From Sclerodactyla briareus (lineage: Eukaryota > Echinodermata > Holothuroidea > Dendrochirotida > Sclerodactylidae), in the NCBI GenBank assembly GCA_026419785.1, contig JAODTK010005671.1, positions 1 to 64,000 of the forward strand: 64,000 bases of DNA. The letters are read 5' to 3'. The first letter of the stretch is position 1. Every line of letters begins with the position of its first letter. This document shows positions 12,601 to 23,215 of the stretch, piece by piece. Under the pieces are notes generated by a model. That model made no database searches and was not told the origin of the DNA. It saw only the letters and a program-made list of their open reading frames with translations. A program made the position numbers and the translations under genes.

Positions 12601-13218
12601 GGTCCTCACCGCGCCCCCCTACGAGCCGAATCATCGGCGACGCTGGAGCACCCTACCACAAGGCGGTGTTCCTTGTCGCGGCGGCGCGGCTCGGCGCCCA
12701 GTCGTCTACAGCGCTACTACAAGGAGTTTTTTTTTCACAGGAGCGTGAGGCGGATTTGTGTATTGCCATAAGCTCACATGGCATGGGGGTGGGTGCTAGT
12801 CCCCATGTGGTGTAAGTATTCATAAATTCCAGATTCCCAAACGCTTCCTGTTTTGTAGAATACAGAGGCAGCATTCATGGCACAAAGCCTACTTTCGAAT
12901 CATCCCGAATTGACCTCATTGGACATGTGTGCCAATTCGGGAGGGGGGTGGAGGAAATGAAATCAATTGGATAAAACGTTGAGGATTTTTGCTGACACGA
13001 AAATCCTCAGGCGGACGCGGAAACGGTATATTTGGCAGTAAGGGCAAATAATATCTCTCCTCAAAGTTGGAATACAATAGTTTTTAATTAACTGTGGGTT
13101 TAACAGTGTTTATTAATAGGACTGCAACATTTATTCATGCTGCAGGCGGTTATGCTGTGATCAGCTCACAACTGCAAGCATGATCTGGTTCATTCCCCGC
13201 TGAACTTTCTTCTCGCAG
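6679..13218 (+). other. Last RAB30 intron, hosting a DIRS-type element
   Basis: A 6.5-kb intron from GTATCG at 6679 to TTCTCGCAG at 13218. Positions 6679-7616 and 12741-13218 are ordinary AT-rich intron sequence with no recognisable gene. The middle is occupied by the GC-rich retroelement fossil described separately, lying in the same orientation as the host gene. Confidence 0.75.
7617..12740 (+). mobile_element. DIRS-type tyrosine-recombinase retroelement fossil
   Basis: A GC-rich block with sharp change to AT-rich flanks. Parts in order: a leader of about 0.5 kb with repeated GGCTAGCC words (from about 7617); a gag-like region rich in Arg, Pro, Ser and Gln (about 8190-10650); a reverse transcriptase (about 10685-11100) with PILNLRPFN, DLGDAYLNIPI and a YIDDWLI active-site box; a DIRS-type RNase H region (about 11330-12200) ending in a NVDLFATAGNAKY box; and the start of a tyrosine recombinase region (about 12290-12740) with PSWSLMDVLAVLTAPPYEP. 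The order RT - RNase H - recombinase and the YIDDWL form are typical of DIRS/Ngaro-group elements rather than Gypsy or Copia. The right end lies inside the recombinase region, so the 3' terminal repeat is absent. The element is broken, with ten or more breaks. It looks old, but sequence noise prevents dating. Confidence 0.85.
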
Positions 13219-13545
13219 GAAACAAGGTAATACCACAGAATGGACCGAGATCACGGTCGCCGAGGGAACCGTCTGCGCCGAGACGCACCTAAACATGCGC
13301 TTCCCTCGAGACCTCCGCCAAGGACTCAGACATTGACCGGCTCTTCCTGGACCTCGCCGTGGAGCTCACCACACACGCCGCAACGTCGATATCAAGACGT
13401 GCCCCCCGAGGCTGTTATCCGGGACCACGGTCTTGAAGGAGAGGCTGCCGGTGACTGCTACCCCCGGACCCGACTCGCCCCAATGGGACCGACGCTAGCA
13501 GGGACGGCGGGGGGGGTTACAGTCCCAGGCAGAGAGAGGCAATAA
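13219..13545 (+). CDS. RAB30: RAB30 GTPase, last coding exon (NKxD, SAK box)
   Basis: Follows TTCTCGCAG. GA-AAC-AAG completes the split Gly and gives GNKV(D), the guanine-specificity NKxD box (one extra base near 13226). It continues TTEWTEITVAEGT, then after small slips NMRFLETSAKDSD and IDRLFLDLAVELT, against YYLETSAKESDN and VEKLFLDLACRLI in vertebrate RAB30. The ETSAK guanine-contact box and LFLDLA helix are unmistakable. The C-terminal tail (from about 13370) is not alignable and its frame is unsure: the end is set at the TAA at 13543-13545, but another frame stops near 13433. The paired prenylation cysteines expected at the C-terminus were not seen, so the true end may lie elsewhere. 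Confidence 0.82.
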
Positions 13546-13698
13546 CCCAAGCCAATCTGCATTCATCCAGCTTTGGCTATATTCCCCTTTGTGTCCCTCG
13601 TGTATTGCTTGGGTTTCGGTTTCATTCGGTGCTAGTTTGCTGGGAAGGGGTGATCATTTTCCGACATTTGCAGCATGTTGCTGTTGTGAATGTAGACT

Positions 13699-13928
13699 CT
13701 GTGTACACTGCAACATGTTGCACACCATGTTTGCCGTACATCTGTTTTCGCATACACACTCTTTTGCACACTGATCAATTCGACCATGTTCCAGTAATGA
13801 TGATGGTGATTTATTGGCCTCAAGTTGCGCATCATTTCGCAATAAATAAAAAAAAAAAACATGTTTGCCTGTCAAACATTTTTGGACACAAGGCAACATG
13901 TTGTGCAACATGTTGACAGTGGACACAG
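13699..13928. mobile_element. 230-bp MITE with ~37-bp terminal inverted repeats
   Basis: The left arm (13699-13735) reads CTGTGTACACTG then CAACATGTTGCACACC. The right arm (13892-13928), reverse-complemented, reads CTGTGTCCACTGTCAACATG, then TTGCACAACATG. The arms match over about 37 bp with a few differences and enclose about 155 bp, giving a short non-autonomous DNA element. No target-site duplication is obvious. The interior carries AATAAATAAA followed by an A run (13842-13859), a potential polyadenylation signal about 300 bp past the RAB30 stop. Confidence 0.65.
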
Positions 13929-14908
13929 CCGCTGACGAGGAAGTAGCCTATTTGTAGTAACTGCATATTTTGTGACTCCATTTGGTGAAGACTATGCAAT
14001 CCTGGGTGCAATTTTTGGCTAATCCAAATCCGCATCAATGGGTTAGAATATTCGGAAGTTTGTATAATGCGTCGAGTTAACACTGCATCTGGTAGCAGGC
14101 TTCCAAATTGTTAGTCTCCCATGGAAAAGCTGCAGGCTTGCCTAGAACCTGATTTCACACCAACTTGAAGAATGGATTATTCTTATATTTACTTTGAAAT
14201 ATATGCAATCCTTAACATGACTTCATATCTTTTTTTATGTTTCATAGTTTCACCTCAGGAACCTAGTGCAATTTGTTGGTATGCGGTGTTTTGCAAATAC
14301 CGGAAACATTTTTGTTGTGTGTATGTATTGTTTATATGTAAAGGATCAGACAAGCCTTGGTCTTGCCTTTTCAGGTTGAGCTAATATGAATTGATGTGTG
14401 ACAAGAAAGTATCAAAGAAGTGTAGAATTGTAGAAGTGGGTTTTGGATATCTCGGCTATCAATCAATCATGACTTATTGTCTTCGTACAATAATGAAAAC
14501 TGCTTCATTATACTCTATGTTAAGATTCTGTTGTTGTGGCAGTAGTTGGGGGATAATGGCTGATTGGAACTGTTGTTTCAGAGAAATCCAGTTGCTGGGA
14601 AGCAATGGGAGAAAACCAGATGAATGTGATGATTAGAAGTGGGTGTTAGGCACCAAGGCGAGCTGCAGCTGAGCTGCGGTCCCAGGTCCCCCCCCCCCCC
14701 CACACTGGTGGCAGGATAAAGTTCTGGTCTTAAGGACAGTACGTAGTCAGTGAAGATGACTCATCTCATAGGGGAGTCATATGCGGAGCCAAAACCCAAA
14801 AGTTTCAGACTCTCTGATGCGATAATAGGGCACATCCGATTTGGGGTGTGGCTACCAGGGTGGAGGAGTGGTTGACTGCGAGATCACTTTGTAATACGCA
14901 GTCTGCAG

Positions 14909-15106
14909 ATGTTAAAATACGTTCTTTCGAAAGTCCTGCAACAAATGATGCTTTGTCCACGTCCCCTGTTGAGTATGGATTCCGCGGAAGTAAATAGGGT
15001 GATTCAAGAAGCGCCACCACCAGGGTTCCCGCAGTCATGGAAAACCTGGAAAAGGGCAGAATTCATCAATAAAATCCAGGCCTGGATAAGGTCAGAAATT
15101 CAGTAA
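14909..15106 (+). other. Short unrecognised open frame overlapping a MITE
   Basis: A 65-codon frame (MLKYVLSKVLQQMML start) runs into the repeat starting at 15021. I do not recognise the protein. Because its C-terminal third is encoded by the terminal repeat of a mobile element, it is probably not a gene. Confidence 0.15.
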
Positions 15107-15313
15107 AAGGTTGTTGAGTCATAGAAACGTCATGGAACTTGTCATGACGTGAGTTTGTCCTTTCGCACAGCTGTTCGCTGTTGTGCTTTGGCTCTTCTGG
15201 TTGTTCAGGGAGAATTATCGTGCGAGATGTCATAGAGGAGGTCCTGGAAGACGTTAGTTGCTATGAAAAAGTCTGGAAATTGATTGCCCCGAGTAAATCC
15301 TGCAGAAACCCTG
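15021..15313. mobile_element. MITE-like element with CAGGGTT ends
   Basis: Begins CAGGGTTCCCGCAGTCATGG and ends CAGAAACCCTG. The ends are imperfect inverted repeats (CAGGGTTCCCG versus CAGGGTTTCTG). The phrase TCATGGAAAACCTGGAAAAG also occurs (inverted) near the right end of the element at 46537-46843, so the two belong to one family. No clear target-site duplication is seen. Confidence 0.5.
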
Positions 15314-16599
15314 CAACATGCTAGAAACCATGCTTGGCAGATGCAGGTCACATGTAATTTATGGGGTTTTACGGTTTGTATGAATATGCATGATTTGTTT
15401 CTGGCTAGATTGCCAGTTTTGGAATGATTATGAGATAACAGGGTTTGTTCCCTACATGGCCATGGCCATGCCTGGATATAAATTGTGGTCTATATGTGGG
15501 ATATAGGTTTATGAACATGCATGATATAGACTCTGTGAAGGGTAGGATACAATTGTGGCTCGGAGGGAGGATGTAGGGTTCCTATCTGCCTAAATACCAT
15601 TGTCATCTTTATCCCATCTGCCTCAATTGGCAGCATGGATTTTGGCAGTGATGTCCTTCTTGCACAGTTATGGCATTGCTGAAACTCTGGAAAAAGAAAA
15701 AAACATTGAAGGAAGTTGTGAAATATGAAATTCTATGACAATCTGCCCAAAAATCTTAAATTCTCGAATTCTGGTTTTTAGACATGAATTAGCTGTTGAT
15801 ACAGCACAATTAGGGTCAAATTAATTGAAAAACAAAACAATAGTTTCTATCATTGACACAATAGCTTGTGTGAAGTACTAATTCTGGAATATTCAATATT
15901 GTGCATACAGGAAAAAAGAAGTGACGTGCGGCTTACTGATTAGAAATAGTGTGTGAGATATGCTGGACCATTTAAAAGGCTAGAAATTGAGGCTTGCAGC
16001 ACCTCGCTGTGAATGGCAAGAGCTTGGAATGGTTATGCAATTGGTTCATCGTTTCTTCAGCCTACCTACAGACTTGTAGTGTAGATTGTCGGTTCATGTG
16101 GTGCAATACTAGGGTGCAATAGCTATAAGAACTTGCCCAGCTTTTTATCACCAAGATTATTTTGCATTTTTAAATATTCGTATTAATTCTATTTTGTTAT
16201 AGTCTTCTCAGCTTTCTTGGATAACGGTGCAAAGTTATGATTACTCTAGTCAAGTGCACTTCTGTCATATGTTAGGGCTACCTTGCCAGTGGAAGAGAGA
16301 TATCGTGCTGTGTTTTGTTTTGCAAAGGTCGATTCACATTGAAGTGGTAGTACACTCTGGCTCAGTGCAGCAATGCGGAAGTTTGAACAAGAACAGTTAT
16401 ACATGTTTATACGTTGATACACAATGACAAACAAGGGTAGGCCTCAGTGTAGACTGTTGTCATATTTTTTTAAAGCCCCTCCCCCCCCCCCCACACACCT
16501 GGGAAGAAATCTGCCAAAACATACCATTTTCAGGCCTCAACGACCGACACACTATTCAGTATAACAATGTCCGATCAGAATGACTAGTCATGTGCAAAA

Positions 16600-16830
16600 T
16601 AAATCCCTGCTACATCAACTCATAACAATAGCCCCAGGGGAAGTAATTTTCAATAACAACAATAGAATATAGCTCCGGGGGAGGGAGTAATTCTTGAATA
16701 GCAGTATCAGCCCTTGGGGGAAGTAATTTTCAAGCAAACAATAAAAAATCGCCCATAAATAAAGAGCCCCATGTTGAGTAATTCTTGACTAACCTAATAA
16801 TAATAGCCCTGGGAGTAATTTCCATGAAGG
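16600..16830. repeat. Short tandem repeat, ~50-60-bp unit
   Basis: Four to five diverged units of the type AGCCCCNGGGGAAGTAATTTT followed by CAATAACAACAATAG-like sequence. Units at about 16627, 16669, 16708, 16758 and 16805. Non-coding. Confidence 0.55.
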
Positions 16831-17229
16831 GGAAAAGTTGGGGAAATGTTAGTTCAGGCATCTGGCAAATCTTCATGGCGTACTTTTTCATTGTAGATTC
16901 ATTTTGCTTGTTGCCTGGATTTATTGGTGCTTAGATTTGAAAAAAAAAAAATTGTTATCAAGTGCGGAACAAATGGTGTTACAAGTAGCCAAGTGTCACA
17001 ATATAGATTTATGGTCAGATGTAAGTAATGCTGCCAGTTTTATATCGCAGTGAACCTTAATAAAAAGTAATGTATTATAAATTTACTGCCTCTATCATCA
17101 TTACTTCAATTGTTGCTTTGATCATATGCAGGGAATGCTAACCCACAGAGGAAACTAAAGCACCAAGAGTGCTGTAGCTCAAATTGCACAGATGTACCAA
17201 GACAATGTACAACAACTTTGAAATGTTCA

Positions 17230-18460
17230 AGATCATGAGGCCAAGTTGGCAGTTTCAAACAGTGGGCCTATTGTGCCCCTGTAACGACTTTTGACCTTCA
17301 CTTAATAGGCCAAAGAGCCTTAGCAGTCAATAAACATCTCACATGAGGGCCGCCTAGGGACCCACTGCGACTTGGGTCCTAAATCTTTGGGTACACTGAA
17401 GGTACGGCTATCAGACCATTATGACCAAACAACAGAATTTGTACGAGATGTTTGCAGATTTAGACATTGGACCAAATGGATCAAGTGGGCCATGGGCCAA
17501 TTCCTGAACACCCTCAAAGGGATGACTTGACCATCATTAGACTGATTATCAGACAGTGTGCACCAAAATTCTTAAGAAAGCCATTTTGCATAAATTCCAC
17601 ATGCGCCCTTGGCCCTAAATCTGGGCACTCTGAAAGTATGGCTATTAGACACCATTGACCAAACATCAGCACGCGCGCAAGAAACTTTGTAGGAGATACA
17701 AGATTTTGAGTATTCATATAATGGGCCCGAACTGGGCCCCAAACCAAAATTTCCAAAACCCCCAATGGCCCCGTCACCCAAGACCATAAATTAACTTGAA
17801 GCAATGAATTGAAGCTGTGGGAGAAGATTATTTCAGTACCTTGTGTGAAATTTCATGAAATGGGCTTCTGACTAAAAATTACTGATCACTCCGACGGTAT
17901 GGTGTAGATCATCATTAGGACCTGAAAAAAATCCGCATTCGTACAACAAAATTAGCAGAAAGAAAATTTTTGCTTCTTTCTATATGGGCCTTAGGGCCCA
18001 AAACCCGGGTCCAAGGCCCAACATTCTGAACACCCCCAATGGCCCTCTACCCAAAGACCAGTACATTAAACTTTGAAGAAAATCAATGAAGCTTGTGGAA
18101 GGAGAGAATTGCAAGTATCATTGTGTGAAATTTCTAAAAGGGGCCCTTGCGGACCAAAAAATTCCTGGACACTCTGAAGGTACAGCTAATACCTGTAGAC
18201 CATCAGTATGACATAATGTCAGTACAGTGCACCAAACTTTGGTAGGAGAAGCAAATTCCACATTGGGCCTTGCGCCCAAACGGGGCTCTCGGCCCTATAA
18301 AATTCCACAAACCGCTAAGGCCCTCTACCCAAGACAAGTACATGGAAATTGAGGAAAATCAATGAAAGCCTTGTGGCGAGGAGGATAGCACTTTCAAGTA
18401 CCAGTGTTGTGGAGAAATTTCATTAATTGGGTCCAAAAATTCACGACACACAAAAGTCCC
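17230..18460. repeat. ~240-280-bp tandem repeat, 4-5 diverged copies
   Basis: The anchor CACTNNGAAGGTA(C/T)GGCTAT followed by (A)GACCAT recurs near 17392, 17628, 17893 and 18170. Between anchors come GAACTGGGCC/GGGCCCAAA-type words and AACCCCCAATGGCCCTCTACCC. No coding potential. Copies are well diverged. Confidence 0.65.
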
Positions 18461-18859
18461 TCAAACCCAATGATGACACTGAGCTTTGCCTGTAGGAGAG
18501 ACATTTTGAAATTATATACAATTATGGCCGCCCTTTCAATGACCATGACCTTCACAGGGTCCAGAATGTTTTAGGGGTAATAAATGAACATTGTGTCCGA
18601 AGTGGTCACCATTATCAAAGATTGACCGAATTCTTTGGGGGACCAAAAAAAACATTGGACAGGGATGGATAGATAGTACATAGAGTAGATAGACACCATA
18701 ACATTACAAGGTTGAGCTAAAAGAGAATTTAGAACCCAATGTCTGGCATATTTTGAATGTTACAAATGGGTGTTGGTGGTGAGGAATCAGCTAAAATAAA
18801 CATGATGTGGAGCAGAATTAATCGTCACAGAGAATCAAGGTTGGCCTATAAGACAGCCG

Positions 18860-19288
18860 TCAGGTTCTAGCATAGTTAACGGAAAAATCTAATCCATCCA
18901 ATACTATGAGCATTGTAGAAGCCCTATGAAATGGGGAAAACGGGTGGCTTTTTTTATGCTGCTGAATGGTAATTTTGTCTCGCTGAATTTCGTCAAAGAG
19001 AAGAGACAGGTTAGTGGTCACTTTGTTGTGTTGTGTGTCGCTGTCCGCTGCTGTCTGTGTCTGTCTGTTGTTTGGTTCGATATTCCTCCGAACCGTGAAC
19101 GCTGGCATGCTGAAACCTTTTTGTGGAAGTGTACGTTTGGAAGAGTTGTCAATGAAACATCCACTTTTCGTCCTGGAAAAAGACCATACTCCAGTTTGCA
19201 TAAATTTGCATTTTAATGAAAATAGGCACTGGAAGCTTGGTTGCAGGATCTCTTGACTGGTAGAGGCATCTGTGATGCAGTTCAGCAT
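18860..19288 (-). other. Unrecognised 142-codon open frame
   Basis: One of the longer frames in the intergenic region, starting MLNCITDASTSQEILQ on the minus strand; a 96-codon frame overlaps it on the plus strand. I recognise no domain in either, no splice context supports it, and composition does not differ from its neighbours. It may be remnant mobile DNA or chance. Confidence 0.15.
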
Positions 19289-19369
19289 AAAACAATTATG
19301 AAGTGTAGATGAACTGATTAATATCCAGCATTATAGGTAATAATTAATAGTCTATCTTGCATAATTATG

Positions 19370-20300
19370 CAATCTTTAAAGTTGCTGGATTCTCATGAAA
19401 CTTGGGGAGATGGTTTATCTATCGTCCCGATAATTTGGCGTAGTATGAGGTCACCAGAGGTCATTTTATGTTTTTAATTTGCAATCAAGTAGACAATTTG
19501 CATAAATCTATGCAGATTTGAAGTGGGTTTAATTTCCATGAAACTTGTGGAAGATGGTCACCTTCAATCTGATCAATTTAACAAGGTCCAGGGGTCACTG
19601 AAGTTCATTAAGTGACGAATTTGCCTGAATTATGCAATTTTTTAAAAGTTTTGTTTAAAAAAGGACAAAATCAAAATGAGTGCAGTAGTTAGGGTGATCG
19701 TAGAGATAGAGATTTGTCCATGGTATTTTTGGAGGGGTGGTTGAAACCTCGAAGGACAAGGCAAAAGTCAAAAAGTGGAGTCTTTGAAAAATGTGCTATT
19801 TTAGGAGTGATAGGACAAAGAAAGAAATAAAAAAGTCAATGGATAGAGCTCTGTGTTCTACATAGACGAAACCAACCCTGGCTTCAATCGGACACCCCCT
19901 GGGGTCTCACGTTTTTAAGGGGTCATCAAAGGTTGTTTGATACCTTTGGGGGATAGCACTGGGTGTGTGCATCTGATTACCTAATATATTTTAGGGCTTA
20001 GTGCAGCACATGGAAGGCAAGCTTCCAAAAAAAAAAAAAAGAACCGTCATGTCATCAAGGTCAACAAACAGCCAAAATAATAACAGTTTCTGCAAAAACT
20101 TCTAGTGACTGTGTGCGATTATGGCTGAATGAAATTTTGGGATCTAATGGTTTCCATGAAAATTGTTACCATTGATACTAGCCAGCAAGTTGTCAGGAAA
20201 CGTTAGATCATCAAAGGTCACTGTATAGACCAAAAAAAAACTGCAAATGATAACATTTTCCTGCAACAACCCTAGAGACTGATGCTACCTATTAAAGAAT
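19370..20300. repeat. Diverged GGTCA-rich tandem repeats
   Basis: Repeated words CATGAAACTTG(T)GG..GATGGT and ATCAAGGTCA/ATCAAAGGTCACT recur with spacing of roughly 150-190 bp, for example 19395/19539 and 20040/20210. They resemble the tandem repeat at the left edge of the window. Non-coding. Confidence 0.45.
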
Positions 20301-21079
20301 GGTATAGTCTTGGGGCTACCCTAGCTGAATGCATGATGCTGACATCACTATTATTCACAGCATGCGATAATAACAAATGTTGCAAAACTGTCTATTTGCA
20401 GTCCACCCCTCAGGTATGTTATTTCCAGTCATCTTAACTAGTATTCCTATGTGTAACAGACAGAGATTTCAGGTATTGTCAAAACCTGCCTGTTGCTACC
20501 TTGAATCCACTTCTGCCGTCACCCCTATCCTGCCCCCCCCCCCCAACACGACCTAAAATTATAACCACTGGGCATGCAGACCCTAAAAACTGTGCGAAAT
20601 TTTATATCAAATGGAAGCATCTCTGAAGCAGTGGTAAGATTACCCTACATTAATGTACCCAGTGTCCGATATGCAGCTATGCAGGACTTCACATAATTAG
20701 GGGAGGTATAGGGAGGTTGATTGAAATAGGGACTGTCCCAAGAACAATTTAAAGCGACCCTCTAAAATTAGAACAATGTTGCTGAACTACGTTTCCCAAA
20801 GGTTGGTGTTTGCAGGAGCATGGTGTGCAGTGCAGGGTCTGCTTCATTGTATGGGAGCCTTTTATTGTAGAGTGAGGGCAGGGCAGCATCAGAAAAAGTA
20901 ATTCGTGAAAAGAACGGGCTGGGCTCTTATTGAACCAGGTTTCAAGTCAAGGAGTCATGTTGCAGAAAGAAATGTATCAAAAGGATAAACAGTTGGTTTA
21001 GTAGCCCCCTCCCATCCGTCATCACTCCCCAAATTCCCTCTTTGCTGTGATGCTCAACTAATGGTCTGAAGCACATTTG

Positions 21080-21400
21080 GAAACCCAAAATAATTGTTAT
21101 ATTTATTGGCATGTTATTCCCAAATTTCGATTTTGCACGGTTTATCCAAATTTCAAAGTTTATCTGATTTGCATGAAGTGATGGGTATGGGCTACCTTGG
21201 TTCCCAAAAAATGTTAAATTGACTTGAGTCACTAGGCTTATGCAGTGTGTATAAATTGTCCATTTTAATGCTAATATCAAAAAGCAAAAACATGAATGCC
21301 TGTAATTGTTTGCATGAGACTATAGAAGGAAAACCAGGCGAGGACCTGGGGGCAATAGCCTTGTCTGGGCTACTAGGGGACTTTCAATCCGAGTCCGTTT
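21080..21400. repeat. Second copy of the dispersed repeat seen at 1.64-2.11 kb
   Basis: Shares, in order, TTATGCAGTGTGTATAAATT, GCTAATA(T/C)C, ATGCCTGTAATTGTT and AACCAGGCGAGGACCTGGGG with the copy near the left edge. Diverged; family not recognised. Confidence 0.45.
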
Positions 21401-22969
21401 TGTATGCACACTCCTTGAGATGCTGGTTGTCCTTATGCGGTCAACCTTAGCAGACCCCTCCTTTGCGATATCATGGATATGCTACTGATGGACGCATAGA
21501 ATTTCTTCGACTTTGTCAAGGAATGGAACCAGTCGCTCAGTACACATTGTAGCAGTTGTTGTACCAGTGCTGTGATGCCTGAAGGTGTGTAATACGCAAA
21601 AAAATTTTGTGGACATTTGTGTCCTGTGGTTACGCATCACTGGTTCGCACTGCCACCAAAGTCAGGGGGCAGTGTGGGACGCAGTTTGGGGACGCAAGTT
21701 GTCAAGGGGGTTACCATTTTATCGACACATGGCAACGGTTAACAGTAATCTGAATAGAATTACATTGAGGCAAATTCTCCTCGTGGATCATGCAAAATGG
21801 CGCAACCAGTTGCGACTATCTTGATATTCTTCTTGAAACCAAAAATGCACAAAACACCATGGTTGTGGATATTGCACTTTATTATGAGACAGTTAGATAT
21901 TAAATATAGTGACCTTTCCAATAGGAGGGTATAATCATGTACAATCCATTATATGATCATATACAAAATCCTTTCATTTTCAGATACAAAAAAAAAACCT
22001 CCAATGCCATGAATCTAAAATGTATCACAAGCGAGCTCATGGTTGAAAGAGTGAGCATGTTCACAAAATGAAGGTCGGTCATTGGGGTATCCCCCCATAG
22101 CGTATAATCATATGCGTATTTTCAAAAGGAAAAACAAAAAGAACCAGTTCATCCCCATTGGTTGATGGGTGTAAGTAATATCCACGGTGTGGAGTGTTCA
22201 GGAGGATATGATTCTGGCTGTGAATGCAGCTGTCGCCGTATTCATTCTAAGAGGGAACCCACTGCATAGATGCATTTAACCTCGAGCAAGCGTGTTTATT
22301 GAAAGTATGATCCACGGAACGAGCCATGTATAAAATTATACCATATACCAAAAGCCCAGTGTCCTAACAAAGAATGAACCAGAGCCAAAGGGCATTCGAA
22401 CAAGGTTATGAAAGAACAAAACCCCCCCCTATCTTTAATGTAATCAAGGGTCAATTTCGTAGTTGTCTCACTGACTATCGAAGAAATCAAGACGTAAAAT
22501 TCACAATTTGGGCGAAAATGCCAGATATACTTGTAGACCAGCCATTGGAAGGTATACACTTTCCTGGGTGAACGTGCAACAGCCATGCAGCTGGAGAGTA
22601 TGACATTGCGAGCCAGGAACAGAGCCTTAAAGCTCATCAGTCTTTTAAATATTCAAGGAAAGTACACATAAATGAAAAAATAAACAACATGTATTCCCAA
22701 TGAGCGGTAAAAACCGGTAAAAACTGGGAATAATGTATTTACCCCTCGCGTGACATTAAGGGTGCTAGCCATACCTGGCGAGGCTGCACATGCAGGGTGA
22801 AACCTTAAGGCATCTGGTCATGGTAAGCAATATATATGAAGCTCATTTAAATCTATTTCAAGCCTCCATTCAGCCTTTGAAATAAGCATCAATGCTATTG
22901 AAAATGAATGCCCATGTTCGATACCTCATATACAAGAACAACTTCAGTCAAAGGTACGGCACTCATATC

Positions 22970-23215
22970 ATTTCTATTTGGAAAAAAAATGTGCCATTCA
23001 CGAATTTTCAAAAAAGCCGGCCAGCCTTAACAAGTAATGTGTTTCGCCACAGGGACCTATTTCACGAAATACAAATTTTGACCTAATACCTATCGTTTTC
23101 AACAGATTTTTTGTTCAATTCCAGTTTTCATATCAGTTCATTGGTAGATTACACAGATGGCGTAGTCCCTGGTTGGAAGAAGACATGAACTAAAAGGCTG
23201 AATGGTCGTTGGCCC
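22970..23215. repeat. Dispersed repeat, related copy at 29.65-29.90 kb
   Basis: Both copies hold AAATTTTGACCTAAT, then TCATTTCAATG/TCGTTTTCAAC-like sequence, and end with GAAGA(A)AAGACATGAACTAAA. The order and spacing are the same over about 240 bp. No coding potential. Confidence 0.4.

Noticed and set aside
8187-12815. Many overlapping long open frames on both strands in the GC-rich block
   Set aside because: They come from few stop codons at high GC content and lie inside the DIRS-type fossil; none is an independent gene.
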